Origin: Planctomycetota bacterium
GTDB lineage: Bacteria; Planctomycetota; UBA8742; UBA2392
Reading direction: 5' to 3'
Assembly: GCA_016722065.1 (NCBI GenBank)
Contig: JADKGX010000006.1
Coordinates: 1-7,606 of the forward strand
Length of the DNA stretch: 7,606 nt
Shown one piece after another: positions 1 through 5,624 of this stretch. Position 1 is the stretch's first letter, and each line of letters starts with the position of its first letter. The position numbers and the translations under genes are program-made. Below the pieces are notes generated by a model. It did not search any database. It was not told where the DNA came from and saw only the letters and a program-made list of their open reading frames with translations.

Positions 1-280
1 ACTCAACCTCAGTTAGCATCAAGTGCTTCAGGCACGGGCAACTAGCCAATGACGCTAAGTCCTTAGCGCTGAGTTTGTCGCCAATCACCGACTCGTCAGT
101 TTGAAGCAACGCCGCAACGCCACCAGCGGTGACCTTCTTGTGTGGCGATATTGCTCCAAGCGGTGAAATCCAACTATCGTAGGTTTTGTATGAAGTTCCA
201 ATATCAGATTCGTCTGCTCGCAGCCCCAGGGCAAGAGTAGCAGTTCCCCAGATAGGACCAGTTTGTGAAACACGAGGCAC
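1..280 (-). CDS. Open frame becoming LRR-like, cut by window edge (LRR1)
   Basis: This frame has no stop from position 307 to the window edge (102 codons) and is in phase with the RHS1 frame that ends at the TGA 310-308. The first possible start is GTG at 280-278; there is no ATG before the last few codons and no clear ribosome binding site. The first 60 or so residues are not recognised. The last 25 residues, around SAKDLASLASCPCLKHLML (about 60-4), have the leucine and cysteine spacing of the LRRs in the other two genes of this window. I infer the beginning of a third LRR gene. Alternatively it is the end of RHS1, if the TGA is an error or is read through. The overlapping minus frame at 348-85 has no such pattern and was not chosen. 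Confidence 0.4.
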   Translation of the reverse strand, partial: MPRVSQTGPIWGTATLALGLRADESDIGTSYKTYDSWISPLGAISPHKKVTAGGVAALLQTDESVIGDKLSAKDLASLASCPCLKHLMLTEVE

Positions 281-307
281 CTCCCAAGTAACTGTTGCGC
301 CGCCAAC

Positions 308-1369
308 TCAGAATCCTTGTTCTCGTGCGGCGCCGATATCCTTTGCAAGACACCCGAACAACCGCTCTGTAATGATGACTGCGGTCAAACTTAACTCTTC
401 CATGATCTTTATCTTCATGATCTTTTCATAACTAGTTCCAGTGTCGTCCCATTTCTTATCAAAAGCAATGGTGGCGCTACCCTTGACGAACTTGTTTTCC
501 CCAATTGTGTCCACGAGTTGCACCACAACTGCGTCTGCTTCGCAGGGTGGTGGACAAATATCTTCTTCAGTGAATCCGGTGGCGGATAGATCATCGAGCC
601 AGAACTTATGCAACGCGGCTTCTTTCAGTTTGTTTGTCGGGGCGCTAGATTCCAACGCCCTAGCTTCGAGCATTTTCATGGCGACCTGGTCGTACGTTGC
701 TCCGCTGAGGACGGCGTTTGCAACTGCAAGTTGTTCCGCGACGGTAATCTCAATGGACTGGTTGGCAAAAAAGTCGATCTTTTCTACGTAATCTCCCTCA
801 ACTTGGAAGTCTTGATCCCAGTCACAGCAGTGTTTGTCCTTTCTGGATTTGAGAGCGCTTTTCAGATCCTTGTTTGACGTAGCTCCCTTCCAGACCTCTT
901 CTGACCAAGGATCTTTTGGGCTACGGTCGGGGTTTGGATCCGGCACAGCGAGCGAATGCCTTTTCAACGCCGTACCCGACCTCAATAAGCCAGATGGGTC
1001 GGTGGACAACGTCGGCCTGTCGTTCACATAGTCAACCAAGTTTCGCCAAGGCGTCGCCGCCGGGTCTGGGGTGGTCCACCTTCCCATGTACACGTCATAG
1101 ACGCGGTTCCAGCAGAGGTAACTGCCGAGCTTGCTGATGCCGCCCTGGGCGCCGGTGGTTGATCCGCCGCTTTCGTGGCCTACCTGGGGTGGCATGTACA
1201 GGTAGCCACTCCACAGGTAGCCGCAGCCGGGGTTGTCGGCCCGATTGCTGAGCATGTTTTCGGGTTTGGCCAGGGCGCCGGTTTTTGAATCCACGCCCGG
1301 GGGTGCGATCACGCGGTATGTCGCTGCCGCTGGCCGCAAGGCCGCTGGCGTCGCCGCGCACCTCGACAC
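308..1369 (-). CDS. RHS repeat-associated core domain with variable C-terminal region (RHS1, 3' part)
   Basis: In this 353-residue frame, residues about 17-128 are an RHS core tip: LGSYLCWNRVYDVYMGRW (81-98), then TTPDPAATPWRN, LVDYVNDRP and the terminal DPSGL (124-128). This matches the RHS-associated core consensus YDP..GRF.S.DP....N.Y.YV...P....DPSGL. In RHS proteins this segment lies just before the cleavage site that releases a polymorphic C-terminal toxin. Here it is followed by 225 residues I do not recognise: Lys-rich at first, CC at 181-182, a helical stretch around 205-255, CPPPC at 272-276 and a hydrophobic patch near 326-345. The initiating Met is not a real start, because the RHS reading continues upstream in another frame (see 1310-1934). 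GC falls from 41/60 (1141-1200) to 28/60 (721-780) and 24/60 (361-420) after DPSGL, consistent with an exchanged tip. The TGA at 310-308 is followed by 102 further open codons. Confidence 0.75.
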   Translation of the reverse strand: MSRCAATPAALRPAAATYRVIAPPGVDSKTGALAKPENMLSNRADNPGCGYLWSGYLYMPPQVGHESGGSTTGAQGGISKLGSYLCWNRVYDVYMGRWTTPDPAATPWRNLVDYVNDRPTLSTDPSGLLRSGTALKRHSLAVPDPNPDRSPKDPWSEEVWKGATSNKDLKSALKSRKDKHCCDWDQDFQVEGDYVEKIDFFANQSIEITVAEQLAVANAVLSGATYDQVAMKMLEARALESSAPTNKLKEAALHKFWLDDLSATGFTEEDICPPPCEADAVVVQLVDTIGENKFVKGSATIAFDKKWDDTGTSYEKIMKIKIMEELSLTAVIITERLFGCLAKDIGAAREQGF

Positions 1370-1500
1370 TCAGGCCGTCGGGGGGCACGCCGAAGATGGT
1401 CAGGAAACTCGGCTTTTCCGCATCAAGTATCACCGTCCACCCAACCATGAAGGCCGCAAAGCTGGCGGTGCTGTCCGTGAACCGCGTCAGGCCAAGCATC
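1056..1500. repeat. Diverged direct repeat, copy 1 (RHS core)
   Basis: This stretch repeats at 4714-5150 in the same orientation, at roughly 85-90% identity by eye, with the best match in 1056-1400. It encodes the RHS core and the segment just upstream. Similarity stops near the DPSGL codons on one side and fades beyond about 1500 on the other. Between the anchors gccgccgggtctgg (1056) and ggcacgccgaagatgg (1384), copy 1 is five bases longer than copy 2. Confidence 0.8.
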
Positions 1501-1934
1501 GAGTTGTAACCTGGCCCCTCCGTCCAGGTGCCGCCGGTGGTGTTGTCGCCGGTGTGGAAGTCATAGACCACAAAGCCCTGTGTCTGGCCGTTCAGGGCCA
1601 AGTACACCGGTGCGCTGGTCGAACCGGCGTCCGTGACGACAATCGTCGTGCTGGTCGTGTCGTCCACCCGCGCCGTGATGTAGCGGTCGCCGCTGCTGGT
1701 CGGCCTTGAGATCACCAACTCGCACCCGTTCAGCAGGTCGGTGCTAAGGCCGGTTGTGCCGCCAATGGTGATCGTGGTCTTGCCCGGCCCCGGCGTGTCG
1801 GCCGCGACGGACGAAATGCGCCAATCCTGGCCGTCAAAGACGACCTTGTGGTGAGCCGCCGCGCCGTAATCGGTGTAGACATACATGTCTGTGCGGTCTC
1901 CGTTGAGGTCCGTCACAGTTGCGCAGCAACGCAC
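1310..1934 (-). CDS. RHS protein, upstream part of RHS1, frameshifted against the core
   Basis: This frame encodes the part of RHS1 that precedes the core. It opens with VTDLNGDRTDMYVYTD, which resembles a YD-type RHS repeat (TD.NG..T.Y.Y). A Thr/Gly-rich beta-like stretch follows, then KPSFLTIFGVPPDGLSVEV and GDASGLAASG near 1320. There the coherent reading switches by one base into the frame of the core (ATYRVIAPPGVDSKTG). The duplicate copy at 4990 reads straight through this point (ASGATYR) and lacks one base, so the break in RHS1 is an extra base near 1316-1322. The ORF continues in a meaningless frame to 1095. The GTG at 1934 is not a convincing start, since a related frame (…EAVLPKGALLRN) lies just upstream at about 1930-2025. 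The gene is 5'-truncated, with an IS remnant directly upstream. Confidence 0.6.
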
Positions 1935-2014
1935 CCTTGGGAAGCACTGCTTCCAACGGGAACAAGGCTACCATGGGCATTGTGGCCCAAGAAGCGCCAT
2001 CCTTCGCCAGTGCC

Positions 2015-2141
2015 GACCAGTTGGTGATAGGTGGCAACCGCAATCTCAAGGCGCCTACAGGCGTCGGGCACGGTCATGCAGGAGGCCGTCGGCCTCCTGC
2101 AGCTTCTTCAAGATCTGCTCGGGGCTGTGCTTCTTTTTCAT
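2015..2141 (-). mobile_element. Remnant of an IS3-family orfA (N-terminal end only)
   Basis: From ATG 2141-2139 the frame reads MKKKHSPEQILKKLQEADGLL, which closely resembles the start of IS3-family OrfA proteins (M.RKRHSPEQI.RKLREAD.LL), the helix-turn-helix DNA-binding subunit of the transposase. That frame hits TAG at 2057-2055 after 28 residues. The OrfA reading resumes in another frame at 2077-2015 as MTVPDACRRLEIAVATYH, the usual second part of the helix-turn-helix (V.E.CR.LEI...TYH). About four residues seem to be missing at the junction, so a small deletion broke the gene. Nothing resembling the rest of OrfA or OrfB follows. The element is therefore a dead fragment, cut off near 2020 and followed by RHS1 sequence in the same orientation. 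Terminal inverted repeats could not be placed. Confidence 0.75.
2077..2101. repeat. Perfect 12-bp inverted repeat with one-base centre
   Basis: TGCAGGAGGCCG (2077-2088) and CGGCCTCCTGCA (2090-2101) are exact reverse complements around the single base at 2089. The repeat falls within codons of the orfA remnant (LQEADGLL) and ends exactly where the OrfA reading loses about four codons. It may be chance use of codons in the gene, or a hairpin that promoted the deletion. The one-base centre and lack of a T-tract argue against a terminator. Confidence 0.7.
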
Positions 2142-2148
2142 GGCTAAG

Positions 2149-2156
2149 TCCTCCTT
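2149..2156 (-). promoter_or_regulatory. Strong Shine-Dalgarno for the orfA remnant
   Basis: On the minus strand AAGGAGGA lies 7 bases before ATG 2141. This supports that start and is the best Shine-Dalgarno seen in the window. Confidence 0.7.
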
Positions 2157-2336
2157 CAAAGTGGCCGGAAGACTCTACTTCCAGCTGGCACAACTTTAGG
2201 GGACCAGGACAGTTCTCCAAAGGCAGTGTAGGCATACCGAGCTTTGATGACATCCTACGCCACCCTTGCTGGCATTGAATCAGCTTATAAGTTGCCACAA
2301 GCAGTGCGGTTGAACCACTCTACTCACAAAACACCT

Positions 2337-2870
2337 TCACTGGGGATACTGCAACCCGCGCTCGCAGCCCCACGTCGTAACGCTGCATCCGCTAACGTTC
2401 AACTCGCGTAAACCAGACAACTCGCCCACAAGCCGAAACACTGAGTCGTCGATCAAGGGACAGTCTGCAACGCTCAGGTACACCAGATTCGGGCAGTGGC
2501 GCAACTTCTGCAATGCATCAACATCAACGGACGACACTCCTTGCAGAACAAGCTTCTCCAGATGGACAAAACTGCATGCTCGCAACACGCCATCCCTGCC
2601 GAGTTGTCCGCAGCCCTTCAAATCCAGCTCCAGGAGCGCCAGTTCAGTTGGCAAAGCCTGAATGGCCCCATTGTCAACGCCACGGCAATCGCGAAGAATC
2701 AAGTGCTTGAGTCTTTCCGTACAGTGCAAAGCTCCGAGAACGGCCGCTCCAATCCCAGTTCGTGACAGGTTGAGGTACTCCAAATGAGATGCATGAACAA
2801 AAAAGCGCACCGAGGCGTTACTTAGTGAACATCCGGTAAAGTCCGCTTCCTTTAGCCCCTGATGGGGCAC
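2337..2870 (-). CDS. LRR2, C-terminal segment
   Basis: This 177-residue frame is the longest undisturbed part of LRR2, with at least six repeats. Examples are GLKEADFTGCSLSNASV, HLEYLNLSRTGIGAAVL, RLKHLILRDCRGVDNGAI, LALLELDLKGCGQLGRDGV, HLEKLVLQGVSSVDVDAL, NLVYLSVADCPLIDDSVF and GLRELNVSGCSVT. Asn or Cys at the turn and D.(A/V). after it match the cysteine-containing LRR type. The Met is internal: a preceding repeat (RLSVLSLRGNATLTDAAL) is in another frame at about 2940-2885. The end (TTWGCERGLQYPQ) is atypical, and a one-base shift near 2365 would give the more usual VTDVGLRA. Confidence 0.65.
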   Translation of the reverse strand: MPHQGLKEADFTGCSLSNASVRFFVHASHLEYLNLSRTGIGAAVLGALHCTERLKHLILRDCRGVDNGAIQALPTELALLELDLKGCGQLGRDGVLRACSFVHLEKLVLQGVSSVDVDALQKLRHCPNLVYLSVADCPLIDDSVFRLVGELSGLRELNVSGCSVTTWGCERGLQYPQ

Positions 2871-2965
2871 GAGAGTAGCAGTGCCGCGTCGGTAAGAGTG
2901 GCATTACCTCGCAAAGACAGTACGGACAATCGCCCGGCTTGTAAGCAGCTTCCTCAACCATGTCA

Positions 2966-3325
2966 TCAGAGACGGGGGGTGTTGTCAAGGCAAAGCCACG
3001 TCGAGGGCCACGACCTGGCCGCTTGCAGCGCGTTGATACGCACACGCTCGGTGTCCCATTCGGACGAGTACAAACTCAAAAAGGAAAGCGCTCGGCAGCG
3101 GGAGAGGGCGTCGAAGGCGCTCCCGTCCAGCACGGCGTCCTCCAAAACGAGCCTAGTTAGCGCAGCTGCTTTCGGAAAATGTCTCCCAAGGTCATTCATG
3201 CGCGGACAATAACTCACCGAAAGGCTCTGCAGGGCGACGCGTGAAGGCAGATACTCCAAGACCGAAGCATCCAGGCCCTCACATCTATCGAACTCGATGT
3301 GCCGCAACACTTCAAAGCCGGACAA
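2966..3325 (-). CDS. LRR2, central segment
   Basis: This 119-residue frame carries four LRRs in register: FEVLRHIEFDRCEGLDASVL, VALQSLSVSYCPRMNDLG, AALTRLVLEDAVLDGSAF and RALSFLSLYSSEWDTERV. The coherent reading stops after ALQAA (near 3017) and continues in another frame as QVVALDVAL, then as TTPPVSDDMVEEAAY. The Met at 3325 is internal: the same frame is LRR-like upstream (SDHFAGLSGF). It overlaps the N-terminal segment only because of the frame change. Confidence 0.55.
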   Translation of the reverse strand: MSGFEVLRHIEFDRCEGLDASVLEYLPSRVALQSLSVSYCPRMNDLGRHFPKAAALTRLVLEDAVLDGSAFDALSRCRALSFLSLYSSEWDTERVRINALQAARSWPSTWLCLDNTPRL

Positions 3326-3737
3326 CCCCGCAAAGTGATCGCTGCAGGCAAGACTCTGATTGTTTCAAGCGTAGCTTCGTGATGCCTCGAAGAGTGGCGA
3401 GGTGTTCAAGTCCTATTGTACTCATCGCCGGGCCCCAGGTACTCAGCGTTAGAGACTCCAGCTGAATCAGGCAACTCACCGCCTTGCAACGCGAATCGTC
3501 GAGTGCTCGAAACGAGAGGTGTCTGGAGCGACTGGATGGATTGCAGGTCCTCGATCTGCGCCACCGAAAGGTCATTGTTGGATGCATCCAGTTTCGTGAG
3601 TCTTGAAAAGCGGGAGAGGCCGTCCAGTCTCCCCCAGCCCCCAGCAACCTAAGCGCCGTGATGCAACTCTCATCTAGATCCCTGAGCGTCTCTTGGTGAG
3701 CTGTTGTCCACACTTCGGGTGCACCGGTGCTCAACAT
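3312..3737 (-). CDS. LRR2, N-terminal segment
   Basis: This 141-residue frame opens with QETLRDLDESCITALRLLG, a first LRR. It then leaves the coherent reading for about 120 bases: within 3640-3520 the LRR pattern is in another frame (LSRFSRLTKLDASNNDLS, LQSIQSL). It returns as RHLSFRALDDSR, LIQLESLTLSTWG and LEHLATLRGITKLRL. Two compensating single-base shifts therefore lie inside this ORF, and the middle of its translation is not the real protein. The stop at 3312 follows another shift near 3355. Confidence 0.5.
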   Translation of the reverse strand: MLSTGAPEVWTTAHQETLRDLDESCITALRLLGAGGDWTASPAFQDSRNWMHPTMTFRWRRSRTCNPSSRSRHLSFRALDDSRCKAVSCLIQLESLTLSTWGPAMSTIGLEHLATLRGITKLRLKQSESCLQRSLCGVVRL

Positions 3738-3849
3738 GGAAATCCACCTTGGGTAGTGTCACGGTCAAACATAGTGTCATGCACGGACACTGCCGGGGTT
3801 CATCGCAACCCCTGTGTCCAGGCAGACTCGCGCATGATGGATACGCGCC

Positions 3850-4089
3850 CTACCTCTTCGCAATCAGGGGCTGCTCCTCATTTCCAGTCGGCAATGACAG
3901 TGGCGCAGGATCAATGAAGATGATTCCGCCAATCACTGCGGCTCGCTTTAGCCCCTCGTTTGCTATTCGAATGAGCACGCCACCGACTGCATCGCCTACG
4001 CCAGCTGTTGCACCAGCCCCACTCGCTACTGCAGTACCTGCTGCAGCGGCCCCACCCAGAACAATAACGCCTCCGCCGCTTGCCCCCGC
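3850..4089 (-). CDS. RHS2 C-terminal tail, Gly/Ala-rich hydrophobic segment
   Basis: These 79 open codons before TAG 3852-3850 have no ATG because they are internal. The frame reads GGGVIVLGGAAAAGTAVA, SGAGATAGVGDAVGGVLIRI, LKRAAVIGGIIFIDPAPLSL and ends in a polar tail (PTGNEEQPLIAKR). Small residues at regular spacing resemble glycine-zipper membrane segments that occur in some RHS C-terminal regions. A second hydrophobic run lies at AAVIGGIIFI. The preceding codon in phase is TAG (4092-4090), while another frame just upstream reads PNSGANGKVGGG, so a shift near 4090 joins them. The plus-strand frame over the same bases (Pro/Ala/Thr-rich) is its shadow. Confidence 0.45.
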   Translation of the reverse strand, partial: AGASGGGVIVLGGAAAAGTAVASGAGATAGVGDAVGGVLIRIANEGLKRAAVIGGIIFIDPAPLSLPTGNEEQPLIAKR

Positions 4090-4174
4090 CTACCTTGCCG
4101 TTTGCTCCAGAATTAGGCTGTGCAGCGGTTGTTGAAAATCTCTTGCCTTGATTTACGGAGTTCTCGGCGGCTTC

Positions 4175-4474
4175 TCAAAAGCACCGACCAGAGCCGCTCC
4201 CTATCTGATACGCCCCCCTTCGCATAGCGACTGCCCGTCTTTGTCCTGCTTGGCAAATGCCTTGGTGATTTTGTCCTAGAATGTCTTTGATCTCCCCTGC
4301 CTTTTCCGGGCAGCGTTCTTGAATTATTCCTGACTTCAGAAGCTCGGCTGCTTCCGCGATCTTCTTGCAGCCCTGTGACCTAATGTCCGTGAGATGACCT
4401 GAGTACAAGTCATTCTCGCGCTTCAGCTTGTCTTCAAGGTCTCCACAGCCCGCTGCCCGCGTATGGGGCTGCAT
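4175..4474 (-). CDS. RHS2 variable C-terminal region, helical part
   Basis: The charged and helical segment CGDLEDKLKRENDLYSGHL, then QGCKKIAEAAELLKSGII and CPEKAGEIKDIL, is in this frame. The same frame upstream (VEKIKANALAQGVIRGWA, about 4580-4526) also looks coding but is separated by an in-frame TGA. After IKDIL the better reading shifts by one base to KITKAFAKQDKDGQSL (about 4245-4200). I recognise no family. It lies between the RHS DPSGL and the Gly/Ala-rich tail and shares nothing visible with the RHS1 tip. Confidence 0.4.
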   Translation of the reverse strand: MQPHTRAAGCGDLEDKLKRENDLYSGHLTDIRSQGCKKIAEAAELLKSGIIQERCPEKAGEIKDILGQNHQGICQAGQRRAVAMRRGAYQIGSGSGRCF

Positions 4475-4697
4475 TTGGTACCGCTGATGAGACCTTTTCG
4501 TCGCTGATTCTCACGCCCAGCCTCTGATAACACCTTGCGCCAGCGCGTTCGCCTTGATCTTCTCAACTGCGGTGTGAGCCGGTCCTTCAGACCTGCCACG
4601 TCGCACTATGAAGTAGACTTACTAGATTGAAGGTATCCCACCCAAGGCCGCTTGGGTCTGCAGGTTGCGCCGGCATGTGGTTGACATAATCCACCGG

Positions 4698-4913
4698 TCA
4701 CTCAAGGCGCGTGGCCGCCGGGTCTGGGGTGGTCCATCGTCCCATGAACACGTCGTAGATTCGGTTCCAGCAGAGGTAACTGCCGAGCTTGCCGATGCCG
4801 CCCTGGGCGCCGGTGGTTGTGCCGCCGCTTTCGTGGCCTACCTGGGGCGGGATGTATTGATAGCCGCTCCACAGGTAGCCGCAGCCGGGGGTGTCTGCCC
4901 GGTTGCTGAGCAT
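4698..4913 (-). CDS. RHS2, RHS core segment
   Basis: This frame reads SNRADTPGCGYLWSGYQYIP, PPQVGHESGGTTTGAQGGIG, LGSYLCWNRIYDVFMGRW and TTPDPAAT, nearly identical to the RHS1 core. It then stops (RLE*) at 4700-4698. A one-base shift restores VDYVNHMPAQPADPSGLG at 4694-4641, the expected end of an RHS core. The Met at 4913 is internal and aligns with the Met of GALAKPENML in RHS1. Confidence 0.65.
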   Translation of the reverse strand: MLSNRADTPGCGYLWSGYQYIPPQVGHESGGTTTGAQGGIGKLGSYLCWNRIYDVFMGRWTTPDPAATRLE

Positions 4914-5150
4914 GTTTTCGGGCTTGGCCAGGGCGCCGGTTTTGAATCAACGCCCGGGGTGCAGATGCGCGGTATGTCGCGCCGCTGGCCGCAAGGCCGC
5001 TGGCGTCGCCTCGCACTCGACACTCAGGCCGCCGGGGGCACGCCGAAGATGGTCAGGAAGCTTGGTTTCTGCACGTCCAGCATGATGACCCAGCCTACCA
5101 TCCAGGTCTGGAAAACCGGCGGTGCTGTCGGGGAAGCTGGTGACGCCCAG
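4714..5150. repeat. Diverged direct repeat, copy 2 (RHS core)
   Basis: This is the partner of 1056-1500 in the same orientation. Between shared anchors it has lost five single bases compared with copy 1: in a T run (five to four), a G run (five to four), another G run (six to five), CC to C, and gctgcc to gcgcc. Four of these break the reading frame here. The fifth leaves copy 2 in frame where copy 1 is not. Confidence 0.8.
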
Positions 5151-5624
5151 GCCGCCGTCGTAGGCGGGGTCGTCCGTCCAGGTGCCGCCGGTCAGCGGCC
5201 CGGCCGTGAGGTCTGGTGCGCTGGAAGTATAGCTGCCCGTAACCGTGAAGTTGGCCGTGACGTCGCCGGCAAACACGTAATCGCTGCCAAGCACGTCAAA
5301 CACCGTCACCGGGAACAAATCGCCCATCACACGCCAGCCGATTTCCATTTTGCTCGGGCTGCCCGAAACAAATGTCAGCTTCGACCCAGCATTGTAGGTC
5401 ACGGCCGCACCCGAAAACACACGCGAAGCCGCATGCAGTCTGGCCTCGAAGTCAGAGACCACAAACCCTGCCCCGCCGCCCAGGGCCACACGACGCATGG
5501 TAGTCCAACGTTGGACCTCGTCCTGCGGTAGTTCGGTTGCCATGCCCAAACCGGCCAAGACCATTAATAGCCCCAACAAGGGTGGCTGCAACTCCAAGGG
5601 GAGCGGAAAAAGACAAGGCTTCAT
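4947..5624 (-). CDS. RHS2, 5' segment with possible signal peptide
   Basis: ATG 5624-5622 gives MKPCLFPLP… with the hydrophobic run PLLGLLMVLAGLGMA at residues 14-28, a possible signal peptide. Only one Lys precedes it and no clean cleavage site is seen. The ORF also stays open upstream to 5792, but that stretch is Cys/Arg-rich and unlike a protein start. Further on, VALGGGAGFVVSDF parallels YLALNGQTQGFVVYDF of RHS1, and TGGTWTDDPAYDGGLGV parallels TGGTWTEGPGYNSMLGL. RHS2 has roughly 75 more residues than RHS1 between these two landmarks. The coherent reading leaves this frame near 5112, where MVGWVIMLDVQKPSFLTIFG follows in another frame, and briefly returns (PGGLSVE). Confidence 0.55.
   Translation of the reverse strand: MKPCLFPLPLELQPPLLGLLMVLAGLGMATELPQDEVQRWTTMRRVALGGGAGFVVSDFEARLHAASRVFSGAAVTYNAGSKLTFVSGSPSKMEIGWRVMGDLFPVTVFDVLGSDYVFAGDVTANFTVTGSYTSSAPDLTAGPLTGGTWTDDPAYDGGLGVTSFPDSTAGFPDLDGRLGHHAGRAETKLPDHLRRAPGGLSVECEATPAALRPAARHTAHLHPGR

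Larger units (their letters stand above)
2320..3737 (-). pseudogene. LRR protein gene, broken by several frameshifts (LRR2)
   Basis: Joined across frames, this is one LRR protein of about 470 residues, with repeats of 23-26 residues of the form L..L.L..C..(V/I/L)(T/D)D..L..L. These resemble the cysteine-containing LRRs of F-box/AMN1-like and planctomycete proteins. The LRR pattern changes frame near 3629-3643 (between two five-C runs), 3520, 3355, 3015, 2990, 2940 and 2880, and perhaps 2365. After the last change the frame reads DVGLRARVAV to TAG 2322-2320; without it the stop is TGA 2339-2337. I noticed no stop inside the LRR reading except at frame changes. The ATG at 3737-3735 is the best start seen, but ATG 3780-3778 in another frame is possible. 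No signal peptide is visible, unlike LRR3. The gene begins 112 bases after the RHS2 stop, the place where polymorphic toxins usually carry an immunity gene. That function is inferred only from position. Confidence 0.65.
3850..5624 (-). pseudogene. Short RHS gene with variable C-terminal region, frameshifted (RHS2)
   Basis: Joined across frames, this gene encodes a possible signal peptide, a beta-rich segment, the RHS core tip and about 260 residues of variable C-terminal region. It has no long RHS repeat region upstream, so it looks like a detached tip or cassette with its own start at ATG 5624-5622. LRR3 ends only 183 bases upstream. Frame changes lie near 5112, 5033, 5020, 4957, 4945, 4696, 4600, 4245 and 4090. 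The five in 4940-5115 coincide largely with one-base homopolymer losses compared with RHS1. In the C-terminal frame a TGA (at about 4525) and a TAG interrupt otherwise protein-like sequence. GC falls from 41/60 in the core (4801-4860) to 29/60 in the C-terminal region (4261-4320). By family it would be a secreted or surface polymorphic protein; the C-terminal activity is unknown. Confidence 0.6.

Noticed and set aside
85..348. 87-codon minus-strand frame
   Set aside because: The other minus frame over the same bases becomes LRR-like and runs to the window edge, whereas this one has no pattern and stops.
441..791. 116-codon plus-strand frame
   Set aside because: It is antisense to the RHS1 tip, with Ser/Thr/Ala-rich composition and no ribosome binding site.
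1233..1709. 158-codon plus-strand open frame across RHS1
   Set aside because: It is a shadow of the GC-rich RHS segment, and the same kind of shadow arises over the second copy.
2077..2101. Rho-independent terminator at the palindrome
   Set aside because: The loop would be one base, no T-tract follows on either strand, and the sequence is inside a recognisable coding fragment.
2074..2298. 74-codon minus-strand frame
   Set aside because: It overlaps the orfA start in another phase. The OrfA motif with its Shine-Dalgarno explains this stretch better.
3704..4135. 143-codon plus-strand frame with a Pro/Ala-rich tail
   Set aside because: The Pro/Ala stretch is the complement of the Gly/Ala-rich hydrophobic segment read on the minus strand, which ends in a sensible polar tail and stop.
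308..4530. TGA read as an amino acid (alternative genetic code)
   Set aside because: Only two TGAs, in RHS tips that are otherwise frame-damaged, point that way. TGG is used freely for Trp, and TGA ends other frames sensibly.
4665..5531. 288-codon plus-strand open frame across RHS2
   Set aside because: It is antisense to the RHS core, its translation is Arg/Gly/Ala-rich with no family pattern, and the opposite strand carries clear RHS motifs.
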